Part shown: in pieces, positions 8,796 to 17,288 of the stretch
Layout: each line of letters starts with the position of its first letter
Numbering within the stretch: the first letter of the stretch is position 1
Assembly: GCF_020539505.1 (NCBI RefSeq)
Contig: NZ_JACDXW010000002.1
Coordinates: forward strand, 124,001-188,000
DNA length: 64,000 nucleotides
DNA from: Mesopusillimonas faecipullorum
Lineage (GTDB): Bacteria > Pseudomonadota > Gammaproteobacteria > Burkholderiales > Burkholderiaceae_B
Direction of reading: 5' to 3'
Notes under the pieces: generated by a model
What the model saw: the letters and a program-made list of their open reading frames with translations, nothing else
The model's database searches: none
Told to the model about the DNA's origin: nothing
Program-made: the position numbers and the translations under genes

Positions 8796-10070
8796 TTAGC
8801 TAAGACAGCCCTGAATGACGGAGGCCCGTGCATTGGGGCCGGCAGATGTGATCTCGATGCGGTGATTGGTGTTGATGCTGACGCTCTGCGTGACTCGCAA
8901 AGTACTGGATGCGGCAGACTGGAAAGAGCCGCTGAATGTACCGCTCAGCGAGACGTTTCCGGTAGCGTTCACACTTCCGCTACCGCCCACGCTACCCCCC
9001 ACGTCTCCATGTACATCCAGATTGCCACCCGTTACTGTGACGTCATGGGCAGATAAAGATACGTATCGAAACGGCGTTGCAGGTGGTTGGCAGACAGGCG
9101 GCGCAACATGGGCGCCGTCAACCAGATTGGTGAAAACGCCTTGTACGGACGCACCGCTGCTGACAGACCATACGCCGCCGCTGCACACGGCCAACTGGTT
9201 TGCAGCGCTTGCTGCGAACACACGCGGTGTCAAGCACGGGGCACCGGGGGAGACCGTCGTGTTCAAGAGCAGACCGGCATCGGTCTGTACGACTCCTGCA
9301 ACGCTTAGCTTGTCTTGTAGATGAACATGTCGGGTGTCGCCCATGCGCACAAACTGACCGAAGGGCGTGACCCCCAGGGTGGCGGCGACAACGGCGTGGC
9401 CAGGCATGTTAGAAAGCGGAAACCAAGCCTTGTTTGCATTGAACAGAGGGCCGGTGAACTGGCCCTCCAGCAAAGCATCGTGCCCCGCATAACCTTGAGT
9501 GGACAGCATGACTTGCCCCAGCAAAGCAGGGTTGTATTCGGCGCGAGAACCCTCGGGCGTGAGGCAAGAGGCTGCTGAGCGGCTGCTGGGCTGCGCGGAG
9601 ACAGGGTGGCAGGTATAGACGTAGGACTGCAAATTGCAATCCGAGCCAGGGCAATCACCTTGCCGGACCAGCAGCCATTGAGCCCGCTCTCCCAGCGGCG
9701 TGAAGTCGGGTTGGCCGGCAGTCAGAAGGCCCTGTTGCTTAAGCACGGCCATGGTGCCATGCATCAGCTGAACGCCTCCCGCCCCTGACACCCAGTTGAG
9801 TGTTGGGGGCGGGGCATAGGTGCCGGGCGGGGCTGCCTGTATATCCACACCCTGCAGCCATGCTTCGTGACGTAGTTGGAAGGCTACCAAGGCGTCTCGG
9901 GCAGTCAGTAGGTAATGAGCTGTGGCCTCTGCCGCCGAATCGTGAAGGCGACGCGTCAGCTCTATGGAAGCCAGTATTGCCAGTAAGGTGGAAAGAGCGA
10001 TGGCCACCATTACGCTGGCGAGTCCAAAACCATGCTGAAGCGAGCGATTGCCCACGATGCGGGTGGCCAT
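8796..10070 (-). CDS. pilV: PilV-like type IVB minor prepilin (shufflon-type N-terminal region)
   Basis: A 424-residue pilin-like protein, last gene of the pilus operon. A 14-residue basic leader ends in HG, followed by a hydrophobic helix (FGLASVMVAIALSTLLAI). The helix has Ser, not Glu, at mature position 5. The middle includes CSGGVWS (about residue 295), reminiscent of the conserved region of R64 PilV tip adhesins. The C-terminal third is a Gly/Ser/Val-rich repetitive beta stretch. The ATG at 10070 is preceded by a strong AGGAGG; the TTG at 10088 is not needed. No inverted 19-bp shufflon repeats or recombinase gene were seen, so the C-terminus is probably fixed. Confidence 0.72.
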   Translation of the reverse strand: MATRIVGNRSLQHGFGLASVMVAIALSTLLAILASIELTRRLHDSAAEATAHYLLTARDALVAFQLRHEAWLQGVDIQAAPPGTYAPPPTLNWVSGAGGVQLMHGTMAVLKQQGLLTAGQPDFTPLGERAQWLLVRQGDCPGSDCNLQSYVYTCHPVSAQPSSRSAASCLTPEGSRAEYNPALLGQVMLSTQGYAGHDALLEGQFTGPLFNANKAWFPLSNMPGHAVVAATLGVTPFGQFVRMGDTRHVHLQDKLSVAGVVQTDAGLLLNTTVSPGAPCLTPRVFAASAANQLAVCSGGVWSVSSGASVQGVFTNLVDGAHVAPPVCQPPATPFRYVSLSAHDVTVTGGNLDVHGDVGGSVGGSGSVNATGNVSLSGTFSGSFQSAASSTLRVTQSVSINTNHRIEITSAGPNARASVIQGCLS

Positions 10071-10084
10071 CTTGCCTCCTGATG

Positions 10085-10720
10085 TCAACGAGCCGTGAAA
10101 ACAAAGTCATTGTTTTCGCCATCGACGCAATGTTGCTGGGCATCGGCAGCGTTGTAGGGAGTGGTGGTGTTTTTGATGGCATTCCCATTAAGCGTCATTT
10201 CTTCGGAGGACGTAGACATGATGGAAGCCAAGGTAGGGCAGGCTTTGTCGTGCACGTCGGTTACCGTCAACGAATAAGCGCTGCCTAGGCCTGCGCCCGC
10301 CAGGTTGGCTGCAGCCAGAGATACGGTTCCGCTATTGCCGGTGCCTGTGCCCCCTAGCCGATGTGCCACGATATTGCCTGTGGTGCGCAAAGTCGTGGCT
10401 TCCCGTGTGGCAGGAGCAAGGTTGCTGGCGTTGCTGACGTTGGAGTAGGGTAGATTAGTGCCTGTTGTACCCATGGCGCGCATCCGTGCCATGAAACGCT
10501 GCAACTCGGCTGCCACATCGGGGGTGCGCCCTTCTATGACTATGCCGTTGATGGCGGGAATGCCGATGACAGCCAGCAGAATCATGATCATGACGGCGAG
10601 CATGAGGTTGACCAGCGCATCGCCGTGCTGACGATGGCGGCCCCTCGAAGAGGGGCGGGCCGCACGGCGTGGGTCTTGGCGACGGGCTTGGGTGACGAGG
10701 GGTTTTAAGGTTTGGGACAT
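10085..10720 (-). CDS. pilS: PilS-like type IVB major prepilin
   Basis: A 211-residue prepilin. A 33-residue, strongly basic leader (many Arg) ends in QHG, followed by a long hydrophobic helix (LMLAVMIMILLAVIGIPAI). The mature protein would begin with Asp and carry Asn at position 5, both unusual. The C-terminal part has two Cys (DKACPT and QQHCVDG), suitable for the D-region disulfide of pilins. A GGAG precedes the ATG. Position after the PilR-like membrane protein and before the PilV-like gene matches the R64/ColIb thin-pilus gene order. Confidence 0.75.
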   Translation of the reverse strand: MSQTLKPLVTQARRQDPRRAARPSSRGRHRQHGDALVNLMLAVMIMILLAVIGIPAINGIVIEGRTPDVAAELQRFMARMRAMGTTGTNLPYSNVSNASNLAPATREATTLRTTGNIVAHRLGGTGTGNSGTVSLAAANLAGAGLGSAYSLTVTDVHDKACPTLASIMSTSSEEMTLNGNAIKNTTTPYNAADAQQHCVDGENNDFVFTAR

Positions 10721-10744
10721 GTGAGCTCCGTTGAGAAAAGGGCT

Positions 10745-11848
10745 TCAGTAGGCGAGCAGCAGCGCAGCTCGCATTTCGTGAATGGCGGCGTAGTGCCACA
10801 GCATGGTGCCAAGCAAGAAAATCAGCGCGCAGCCGATCAGGGCCCAACGCGTTACTGCAGCTCGCTGCGCCACGGCAGCGGTCGCGTTGTGCTCCAGGCG
10901 CAGCCTTGTTTTCTGCAGGGCGGCGTCCATGCCGACGGCATCCACGAGATCTTCCAGATACCAGTAAGTCTGCTTGTCGAGTAGACCTGTATTGAAAATG
11001 CTTGCGCCCGCCCTGGCATCAGACAAGCGCAGCGCCATACGCAATACATGGTCTTTTAGCCACGGGGGTGCGTGCTCACACATCATGCTCAGAGCTTCGG
11101 CCAAGGAGTGATTGAGACCCGTTCTGGGCTTTAAAATGGCTGCCAATGTGACCAGAAAGCGGATGGCCTGCGTATCGCGGTAGAGCTGAAAACCGGGTAC
11201 GTATTGATCAAAAAAGCCCCGCGCCTTGCCGTGCCACCGAGGCATTGCCCAGCGTAGCGCTGCCATGGCGCCTGCCATCAGTCCAATCAGGGGCCACAGC
11301 CATACGCTTAGCCAATCGGCAAAGCCTACCAAGCGTCGGGTGGCTGCACCTTGATACATAGGGTCGACTTGAGCAAACGACGACAATAGCGTTGGCACGG
11401 TAAATGCGCTGATGGCAAACATCATCGCCAGGCATACGCAAACAGCGAAGTAAGCCATGGACAGGGTGCTGAGCAAAATCCCCTTGATCTTCAAGTCCAG
11501 CCTTAGCAGGGCGGCAAGCTCACGAAAGCCTCCGATCACAGCAGAACCGCCCAGACGCTGCATCATGCGTATCAACGCTAGCTCGCGTTCAGGCAGTGTC
11601 CCCGTGAATGCCATCCCCAGCTCACCATATTCTTCTACTTGGTGAGCCCAGTGCAGGCTTAACTGCCCTCGAACGGTGCCCGCGCCATAGCGATGCGCGT
11701 CATTGGCCAGTATTTGCTTGATGGTGTTGCGTCCCTGGGTGGCTTCCAGTATGTCTGCCAGGTAGTCGTAGTAAGCCTCTCGTTGGGAGCCTCGGAAGCG
11801 GAGCGCCGCCCACCTAAGGGGCAAGCCAAGTTTTGGGGGCGCCATCAT
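10745..11848 (-). CDS. pilR: PilR-like inner-membrane pilus platform protein (GspF family)
   Basis: A 367-residue polytopic protein of the GspF/PilC platform family. Three hydrophobic segments are visible: about residues 126-150, 188-207 and 337-356. Between the first pair and the last lies a cytoplasmic domain with a GLNHSLAEALSMM-like motif. In type IVB pili this protein couples the assembly ATPase to pilin polymerisation. The start ATGATG at 11848/11845 overlaps the stop of the ATPase gene, indicating tight translational coupling. Confidence 0.82.
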   Translation of the reverse strand: MMAPPKLGLPLRWAALRFRGSQREAYYDYLADILEATQGRNTIKQILANDAHRYGAGTVRGQLSLHWAHQVEEYGELGMAFTGTLPERELALIRMMQRLGGSAVIGGFRELAALLRLDLKIKGILLSTLSMAYFAVCVCLAMMFAISAFTVPTLLSSFAQVDPMYQGAATRRLVGFADWLSVWLWPLIGLMAGAMAALRWAMPRWHGKARGFFDQYVPGFQLYRDTQAIRFLVTLAAILKPRTGLNHSLAEALSMMCEHAPPWLKDHVLRMALRLSDARAGASIFNTGLLDKQTYWYLEDLVDAVGMDAALQKTRLRLEHNATAAVAQRAAVTRWALIGCALIFLLGTMLWHYAAIHEMRAALLLAY

Positions 11849-13569
11849 ATCGGCCTCGCTGTCAGCGATTCAACGGTTTCAAATGCCATGAAGCGAGGTT
11901 CGATGTCCCGTGGGTCCAGTTCGCCATGCAGCATCTTGTGAACGGCACACTGCATGGCGGTTTTGCCAGCCATGTCAGCGCTGAAGGGATCTCCGTCCGA
12001 ACGGCTGCGATACCGCTTCGCCAAGCCTTGAACGTCGTGTCTGCATACCAGGGCCAGCGCCTCGGCATCGTGCCCCAACTCATAAAGCTCGGCGACAGCG
12101 GTTCTGCCGGCGTAGCCGTAGATCTCCGGGAGTTCCTTGAGGCGACATTGCGCGCAACCCTGTGAGTTACGTACACGAACCTTATTCAGGTCTGAGTACA
12201 AGCGCCGCAGTCGTTCTATATAGTTTGCCCAGTGGGTGGCATCACGGGTGCGGCCCAATGCATCTGGGGCGCCATACATTAATACGCTGAGCGGCAAGGA
12301 GCAGGCGGTGCAAAGCTTGGGGAGCAAGGCTTGATAGGCAAGCAGTTTGAGCATTCCCGGAGAAGCCAGCACCTCGACTGGAACCTGCACTTGGGGCGAA
12401 GCCAGGCGCGATGGGATGGCGCAGACGCTGCTGACGTGCACGGTGGTGTACAGATTGGTGCCGGATTCCACGATATCCAGGAAAGCGCGACCGGTCTCGG
12501 TGTCTCGTATTTCTCCGAGCAGCACGTCGGAGACGGCTGCGCGCTTGAGCATCATCAGCTTGGCGCGAAAGCTGCTGGCCTCTTCGCTGCCATCGAAGCT
12601 GCGCACAATGCTGGCTTGCAGTGCGTTTGTAATAACACGCTCGACCGGATCTTCAATTGTCATGATTTTGCGTGTGTTGGGCAGGCTGCCGAGTAGCCGA
12701 GCAAGCGAAGTGGATTTACCTGAACCGACAACACCGCCAAAAACGATGGCGCCGCCTTCGGAAAGCATGGCGCGTTCCAACATGGCCACCTGACTTGGGA
12801 GGTATCCCAGGGCCTCCAGGTTTGCGTTGGGCTCGTCTTGAGCCAGGCTAAGCAGCCGCAAAGTGACCGAAGGCCCTTTATCTGCAACAAACTGGCCCCA
12901 GCGCAGCATGTAAGGTTTTGCATCCACAACGTCGTACAGCCTGCATTGAGACTCGCTTCTGGCGTCGAAAACCGACTCTCGTCCGCCGTATCCGTCTTGC
13001 CAAGCCACACGAACGATTTCCAGCAAGCGTTCGGTGGGCATGCGCAGATGCGCGGGAGCGACGTAATGGCCATCTACGTGGGCCATGACCTGGGACTCGG
13101 CGGCATCGAAGTCTATGTTCAGGTGCACGTCGCTGCAGCCCTTGCGCACAGCCCAGGCGATGATGTCGCGAAAGGCGCGGCTGGTGTCCGAACGGTCGTA
13201 ACCTTGTTCGCGTCCGCTGAGTTTCAAGTGACTGCCATCTACGCGTTCTCGCACCAGCGTGAGCAGCAAGATGCCAGAGAGCAATCGCGTCGGTACTGCA
13301 CGGCCTTGGTTATGCGCCTTGGCGGCCTCGCATACGCTGGCATGTACGTCGGTGCCCTCTCTGTCGCAAGAGCAGAACACGGCGATGCTGCCGTCTGCCA
13401 ATTCAGCCGGGCAAGCCTGTGCAGCGATGCTGCGGCCCACCCATTCGATACGCAAACGCAAAAAAGCGGGTTGCATAAGGCTTAGTTCGGCCAGGGTGGC
13501 GATGACGGTGTTGGCATCTGCTTGCGCAGTGGCGTTTAATAGTTCGGAAAAGGCCGTGCGATGATTCAA
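11845..13569 (-). CDS. pilQ: PilQ-like type IVB pilus assembly ATPase (GspE/PilB family)
   Basis: A 574-residue secretion/pilus ATPase. It has a Walker A at residues 278-287 (GGVVGSGKST), an Asp-box/Walker B region (LLGEIRDTETG), a His box (YTTVHVSS), and two CxxC pairs (KLCTAC, GCAQC) as in the zinc-binding region of GspE-type ATPases. No ATG fits the 5' end. The TTG at 13569 overlaps the pilP stop as TTGA and has a GGGAG in front, so it is taken as the start. The family name follows R64 nomenclature, where PilQ is the ATPase and not the secretin. Confidence 0.85.
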   Translation of the reverse strand: MNHRTAFSELLNATAQADANTVIATLAELSLMQPAFLRLRIEWVGRSIAAQACPAELADGSIAVFCSCDREGTDVHASVCEAAKAHNQGRAVPTRLLSGILLLTLVRERVDGSHLKLSGREQGYDRSDTSRAFRDIIAWAVRKGCSDVHLNIDFDAAESQVMAHVDGHYVAPAHLRMPTERLLEIVRVAWQDGYGGRESVFDARSESQCRLYDVVDAKPYMLRWGQFVADKGPSVTLRLLSLAQDEPNANLEALGYLPSQVAMLERAMLSEGGAIVFGGVVGSGKSTSLARLLGSLPNTRKIMTIEDPVERVITNALQASIVRSFDGSEEASSFRAKLMMLKRAAVSDVLLGEIRDTETGRAFLDIVESGTNLYTTVHVSSVCAIPSRLASPQVQVPVEVLASPGMLKLLAYQALLPKLCTACSLPLSVLMYGAPDALGRTRDATHWANYIERLRRLYSDLNKVRVRNSQGCAQCRLKELPEIYGYAGRTAVAELYELGHDAEALALVCRHDVQGLAKRYRSRSDGDPFSADMAGKTAMQCAVHKMLHGELDPRDIEPRFMAFETVESLTARPI

Positions 13570-14042
13570 GGCGCACTCCCTGCCTGGGCGGCGCACAACC
13601 GCATGGCGCTGCTGTCGCTCTCCAGGTCTATGCAAGGGGGCGCCAGCCGCTTCAGGCGCCAGGGTGTGCTCATGTCGTTAAGGGCTTGAGCGCGACCGTT
13701 GACATACAGTGTCTCGTGGCCGTCGATGAGCACTTCAGCATGAAGGCGGTTTCCCACTCCATATATAGAGGTAAGAACAGGCAGCTTGGCCGGTGGATCT
13801 GCGTCATGAACGGACGTGAGCGGTATGGCGCCTAGACCGGCCTCTTGCGGGCCTGCGCCGGCCTGTTGTTCAAGATATCTCTGACGCTCAGCCGCCAGTG
13901 CACGGCGAGCATCCAACATCAAGAGTTCTGACACTGCCTGAGCGGGTGGTGGGGGAGGCAGTGCAGGCAAGGAGGCCCAGCCCACGCTGTGGAGCAGGCT
14001 GAGCAGGGCTCCAGCCCAGAGCCATGGCAGCTTATTTCGCAT
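13566..14042 (-). CDS. pilP: PilP-like type IVB pilus biogenesis protein
   Basis: A 158-residue exported protein with an N-terminal signal (LPWLWAGALLSLLHSVGWAS), a Pro-rich linker (LPPPPPAQ) and a small C-terminal domain with the LTSIYGVGNRLHAEVLIDG pattern found in R64-type PilP proteins. Its start overlaps the PilO2 stop by 11 bases and its stop overlaps the ATPase start. It probably links the inner-membrane complex to the periplasm; no secretin is encoded nearby for it to contact. Confidence 0.72.
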   Translation of the reverse strand: MRNKLPWLWAGALLSLLHSVGWASLPALPPPPPAQAVSELLMLDARRALAAERQRYLEQQAGAGPQEAGLGAIPLTSVHDADPPAKLPVLTSIYGVGNRLHAEVLIDGHETLYVNGRAQALNDMSTPWRLKRLAPPCIDLESDSSAMRLCAAQAGSAP

Positions 14043-15357
14043 GGATTTTTCCTGTAAGCGTTACGGTTAATGCGCTGTTGTCCAGGCCCGCCGCAGCAAT
14101 AGGCAGGCGCCGTATCTGCAGCCTGTCCAGGAGCGTTCCATCGGGAAGGGACAAAAGGTAGAGTGAGCGCATAGGCCCGTTTAAAACCAGTGTTCTGGCA
14201 GTCGGTATCCGAAGCTCGGAGTCGACTGGAAATGGAATGGCAACCGCAGTCCCGTCTGGCCTGATTTGGGTGGGAGGCGCGAGCGCGACCTCTTGGGGAT
14301 GGCCCACGGCAAGATCTGTCAACGCCGGTGCAAGTCTTTGCAAACCTGATAGCCACGACAGGGCGACGTCCGCGTTGGCGGGAAGGTGTTCCCAGTTCAG
14401 CGCAGTAGCAGGGGAGGGCTGGCTCAGTGGCAGTTGAGCGACGGCATTTTGCAAGTCTGGCCAATGCAAGGACCAAGGTTCAGGCAGCGCTTCGCGTAAC
14501 TCAAGGTTGGTGCCCAAATGCCCTCGACGGTATCGCGCTGAGCAGCGCCATTGTGTGGGGTGACAATCGACTTCCACCAGCTCCCATCTGCCCGCCGTCA
14601 GGGGAATCTTTTCTACCTCGTGCAGCAGCGTTTGTAGAACTTGCCCCCCGTGGTTGGGCATTTGGCTGGCCCATGTATGAATGGCAGCCTGCCAACTGTT
14701 GCTGGGGTCAACGGAGAGCGTGGTTTGCGCCAGGGCACTTTTTTTGAGTTTTTGAGACGATTGATACCAACTGCGGCTGTAGTCCGTGGCAGCCCATGCC
14801 AAAATTGCGGCCAAGATGCCCCAGATCGGTAGAGGAATTTGTGCATAGGTGCGGGTAGTGCGCTTGAGTTGGGTGGAAGCGTCGAGCTGGCCGGCCAAAG
14901 CTGTGGGAGGAAGCTGCTGGTCGCCGTCCTGGTCGCCATAAACGATCAGACCTTTATGTTTTTCCTGTAAGTGGGCCAAGTAGGCCTGCGCTTGCTGATC
15001 GGAATCGTGGATGACGTCGGAACCCACCATGACGACGCCGTCGTAGGCGGCCGCTACCCAGACGCCACTGGGCATTTTCATGCGCAGGGCCACAGGGCCG
15101 CGTGCGCAGGAACGAGCAAACATGGCGGCTGCGGAATACAGTTGTATGCGGCGCCTGGGTAGCTCCGAACGTTTTTTTACATGCAGCAAACCCACCACGG
15201 TGCTTCGTGCCCCGCCGCGCGTATAGGCGGCAGCTTTTGCGCGGGAGGCAATTTTTGCAGCAACGGCTTCTGGATCATTGCCCAAGGTGGAATGCCAGGT
15301 CAGTCCGAACGCCAATGCCCGATTACCGCCAGGCTGCATCTCTATCAGGTATTTCAT
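14032..15357 (-). CDS. pilO: PilO2-like type IVB pilus assembly protein
   Basis: A 441-residue bitopic membrane protein matching the PilO family of IncI1/R64 thin pili in size and layout. A cytoplasmic, actin-like N-terminal half (LAFGLTWHSTLG at residues 15-26; YDGVVMVGSDVI at about 105-116) precedes a single membrane segment (about 174-191). A periplasmic C-terminal domain follows. It overlaps pilP. The start ATG has only a weak ribosome-binding site and lies 14 bases after the upstream gene, so it may depend on readthrough translation. Confidence 0.75.
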   Translation of the reverse strand: MKYLIEMQPGGNRALAFGLTWHSTLGNDPEAVAAKIASRAKAAAYTRGGARSTVVGLLHVKKRSELPRRRIQLYSAAAMFARSCARGPVALRMKMPSGVWVAAAYDGVVMVGSDVIHDSDQQAQAYLAHLQEKHKGLIVYGDQDGDQQLPPTALAGQLDASTQLKRTTRTYAQIPLPIWGILAAILAWAATDYSRSWYQSSQKLKKSALAQTTLSVDPSNSWQAAIHTWASQMPNHGGQVLQTLLHEVEKIPLTAGRWELVEVDCHPTQWRCSARYRRGHLGTNLELREALPEPWSLHWPDLQNAVAQLPLSQPSPATALNWEHLPANADVALSWLSGLQRLAPALTDLAVGHPQEVALAPPTQIRPDGTAVAIPFPVDSELRIPTARTLVLNGPMRSLYLLSLPDGTLLDRLQIRRLPIAAAGLDNSALTVTLTGKIHAK

Positions 15358-15371
15358 GCGGTCTGTACCGT

Positions 15372-16115
15372 TTAACAGGTGTAGAGAGTGTCGTTGAGCG
15401 GTGCTGGGTAGGGAACGTACCCAGTTGACCGAGAGAAGCGGTGAGTACAGCTATTGATAGTGGTGCGTGTGATCGTTCCGTAACCTGTGTCGCTGCCACC
15501 AAAGCTCACGGTATTGCCAGAGACCTGGCATTGATTCATCTGGCTCTGCTTATACGTATCGCTATATACGCGGCCTTCTGCGGGGTAAGCGCTGACCATA
15601 GGGTGAGGCCCGGCTTCGTAGGCGCTCAAAGCGGCATAGCACCAGAGGGTTCCTGAAGCCTTGTGCAACATCAGATAGACGTAATAAGTACTGCCGCCGC
15701 CAAACGCAGTGCCATGGCCGTAGGTGACCGGCAGGCTTTGCGCGATGTCACTATGGACGTCTGCGGTGGGTGCCCAAGGCGGCTGGCAAGCGCTGGTGTC
15801 CCAAGGCCCGTAGTTCCAGGGGCCGTTGGAGATCTGGCCGTTGGCTTGAGCGACGTACTGATACCGAAAATTTGAGCGAGTTTGCTGGCCCAGGCTGCCC
15901 GCGGGACACGCCTGACTTTCCTTACCCTGTTCGATTTGGGTTCGACGACAACCCCCATATTGAGTGTTCCATACGTAACCCGGCCAACAAGCCGCGCCGA
16001 CTTGGTCGGCCGATAAGTTCATCTGTAGATTGCTGCTAAGTTGTATGTGGGCGGTGCTGGAAGCCAGAGCTTGGGCTCCCAGAGCTGCAGGTAGCAGGAA
16101 AAACAGAGCGAACAT
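15372..16115 (-). CDS. Unrecognised Cys-rich exported protein in the pilus operon
   Basis: A 247-residue protein I do not recognise. It has a signal peptide (MFALFFLLPAALGAQALAS). The mature part contains eight Cys, including one at the very C-terminus, an aromatic/Gly-rich centre (NGPWNYGPWDTSACQPPW, GTAFGGGSTYYVYL) and a low-charge beta-like composition, suggesting a disulfide-stabilised extracellular domain. An AGGAGA precedes the ATG at 16115; the longer open frame upstream overlaps the preceding gene. It lies 14 bases before pilO and 38 bases after the CAP-domain lipoprotein gene, so it is probably co-transcribed with the pilus genes. A pilus-associated adhesin or tip protein is possible but unproven. 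Confidence 0.7.
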   Translation of the reverse strand: MFALFFLLPAALGAQALASSTAHIQLSSNLQMNLSADQVGAACWPGYVWNTQYGGCRRTQIEQGKESQACPAGSLGQQTRSNFRYQYVAQANGQISNGPWNYGPWDTSACQPPWAPTADVHSDIAQSLPVTYGHGTAFGGGSTYYVYLMLHKASGTLWCYAALSAYEAGPHPMVSAYPAEGRVYSDTYKQSQMNQCQVSGNTVSFGGSDTGYGTITRTTINSCTHRFSRSTGYVPYPAPLNDTLYTC

Positions 16116-16153
16116 AGGGTCTCCTGGCAAAGGATGGTCCCCGTCACTGCGGT

Positions 16154-17116
16154 TTAAGGCAGGACTGGTTGGATATGGTTGTTTGATGCTTGGGTGGTCG
16201 CAAAACCCCAGGTTTTGTGAAAACGCCCCATTAGGGGACTCTCGCCTTGGAAACTGGCCGAGCAGGTGGCGTTGTAAGGTAGGGCGGCGATGGGTTGCAG
16301 GAAAACCCAGTTGGCAGGAATGATTCCGTGTGCGTCGGACTGCGATGTGATCAGCCGTGAGGGTACATCGACGCCGGCGCAATTCAGCGTAAAGGTCTGG
16401 GTGCTGATGGTTTGCCCAGGGTTGACGGCGACGCTGATGGCATACCCCAGAGTTTGCAAGTCTGGAGCTGGGTTAGGCGCTTCTACGTAACTGACCGGCA
16501 AGTTGCTGGCACCGTCGTAGGGCCACACCCAAAAGCCGGCCTCGTGGGTTTTTGGGTTTGCAGGCTGAGCATAATTGATGACGGTTACCGGCCTTTGTGC
16601 CGAAATCACGTCTGAGAAATAAGTGGCGATGCCTATGCCTACCTCTGTCGTGCCTGGGCTGAGCAAGCCTATCCTGTGATAAATCGTGCTGAGCAGGCCC
16701 TGAACAGGCTCGCGGTGAAAACCCATGACTTCGCCCAAAACAGGCCCTGGGTGATGGATGAGGCGATCCAAGAGCCGTGCGCCGGTAAAACCCGGCTTGC
16801 CGGGCGTCTGCTCATGCCGTTCAGCGTCCCCGTTCAAGTGAACGTAGTGAGCATGACCTTGCGCCGCCAAATCAAGTTGTGGATTCCTTTGAAGCGGTGT
16901 CAGGCCGGTGCGAGTACGCGCGTGGTTGATGGCTTGGAGAACCGTAGCTTGTTCTTCCGTGTAAGCCGGCATTTCCGTTGGCTGATCCACGGGAAGATTG
17001 GCATTGGGAGGGGGGAATTCATCGGCTGCGCTGCGACTGTTTTCGCCTGAGCCACCGCAGGCAGCAAGAAGGCTGGACAGCACAACGCAAGCGAACCGGT
17101 ACGGGCTATCGCTCAT
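16154..17116 (-). CDS. CAP/SCP-domain lipoprotein, first gene of the pilus operon
   Basis: A 320-residue predicted lipoprotein (lipobox LLAACGG at about residues 15-21). A low-complexity Pro/Asn linker leads to a CAP (SCP/YkwD-like) domain beginning ATVLQAINHARTRTGL and including LDLAAQGHAHYVHLNG and VGIGIATYF. CAP domains occur in extracellular proteins with varied and often unknown roles. The final roughly 120 residues (after FWVWPYDGASNLP) form a separate beta-rich region with two Cys. The ATG at 17116 has AAGGAA upstream. Its promoter must lie in the 172-base gap shared with alaS. Whether it serves the pilus or is a bystander is unknown. Confidence 0.82.
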   Translation of the reverse strand: MSDSPYRFACVVLSSLLAACGGSGENSRSAADEFPPPNANLPVDQPTEMPAYTEEQATVLQAINHARTRTGLTPLQRNPQLDLAAQGHAHYVHLNGDAERHEQTPGKPGFTGARLLDRLIHHPGPVLGEVMGFHREPVQGLLSTIYHRIGLLSPGTTEVGIGIATYFSDVISAQRPVTVINYAQPANPKTHEAGFWVWPYDGASNLPVSYVEAPNPAPDLQTLGYAISVAVNPGQTISTQTFTLNCAGVDVPSRLITSQSDAHGIIPANWVFLQPIAALPYNATCSASFQGESPLMGRFHKTWGFATTQASNNHIQPVLP

Positions 17117-17188
17117 CTGGGGTTCCTTTTGGGGATTGAGTTTGAGGCGATTATGAGTGAGCGCGGGCGAGCCCGGTAGTGTGGCTAA

Positions 17189-17214
17189 CCGCATTGTGAG
17201 AAGCCGCAATGCGG
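17189..17214. other. Inverted repeat between the pilus operon and alaS
   Basis: CCGCATTG at 17189-17196 is repeated inverted as CAATGCGG at 17207-17214, a perfect 8-bp stem with a 10-nt spacer. A second short one (CGGGC/GCCCG) lies at 17164-17175. They sit in the divergent promoter region, upstream of the alaS -10, with no T-run. They could be a regulator binding site for either operon. Confidence 0.5.
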
Positions 17215-17245
17215 GCGGGGAATGTTCTAGGTGTCGTCTACACTC

Positions 17246-17251
17246 TATAAT
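17246..17251 (+). promoter_or_regulatory. Probable -10 element of alaS
   Basis: A perfect TATAAT at 17246-17251, 38 bases before the alaS ATG. The matching -35 region (TTCTAG near 17225) is poor, so either the promoter relies on its -10 or it is activated. Confidence 0.55.
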
Positions 17252-17288
17252 CAACGGTTACCCATTCAAACGTGCGTAGATTTTCGCA

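Noticed and set aside
9200-10600. Gly/Ser/Thr-rich pilin gene segments as tandem DNA repeats
   Set aside because: The repetition is at the amino-acid composition level only; no exact DNA repeat units were seen.
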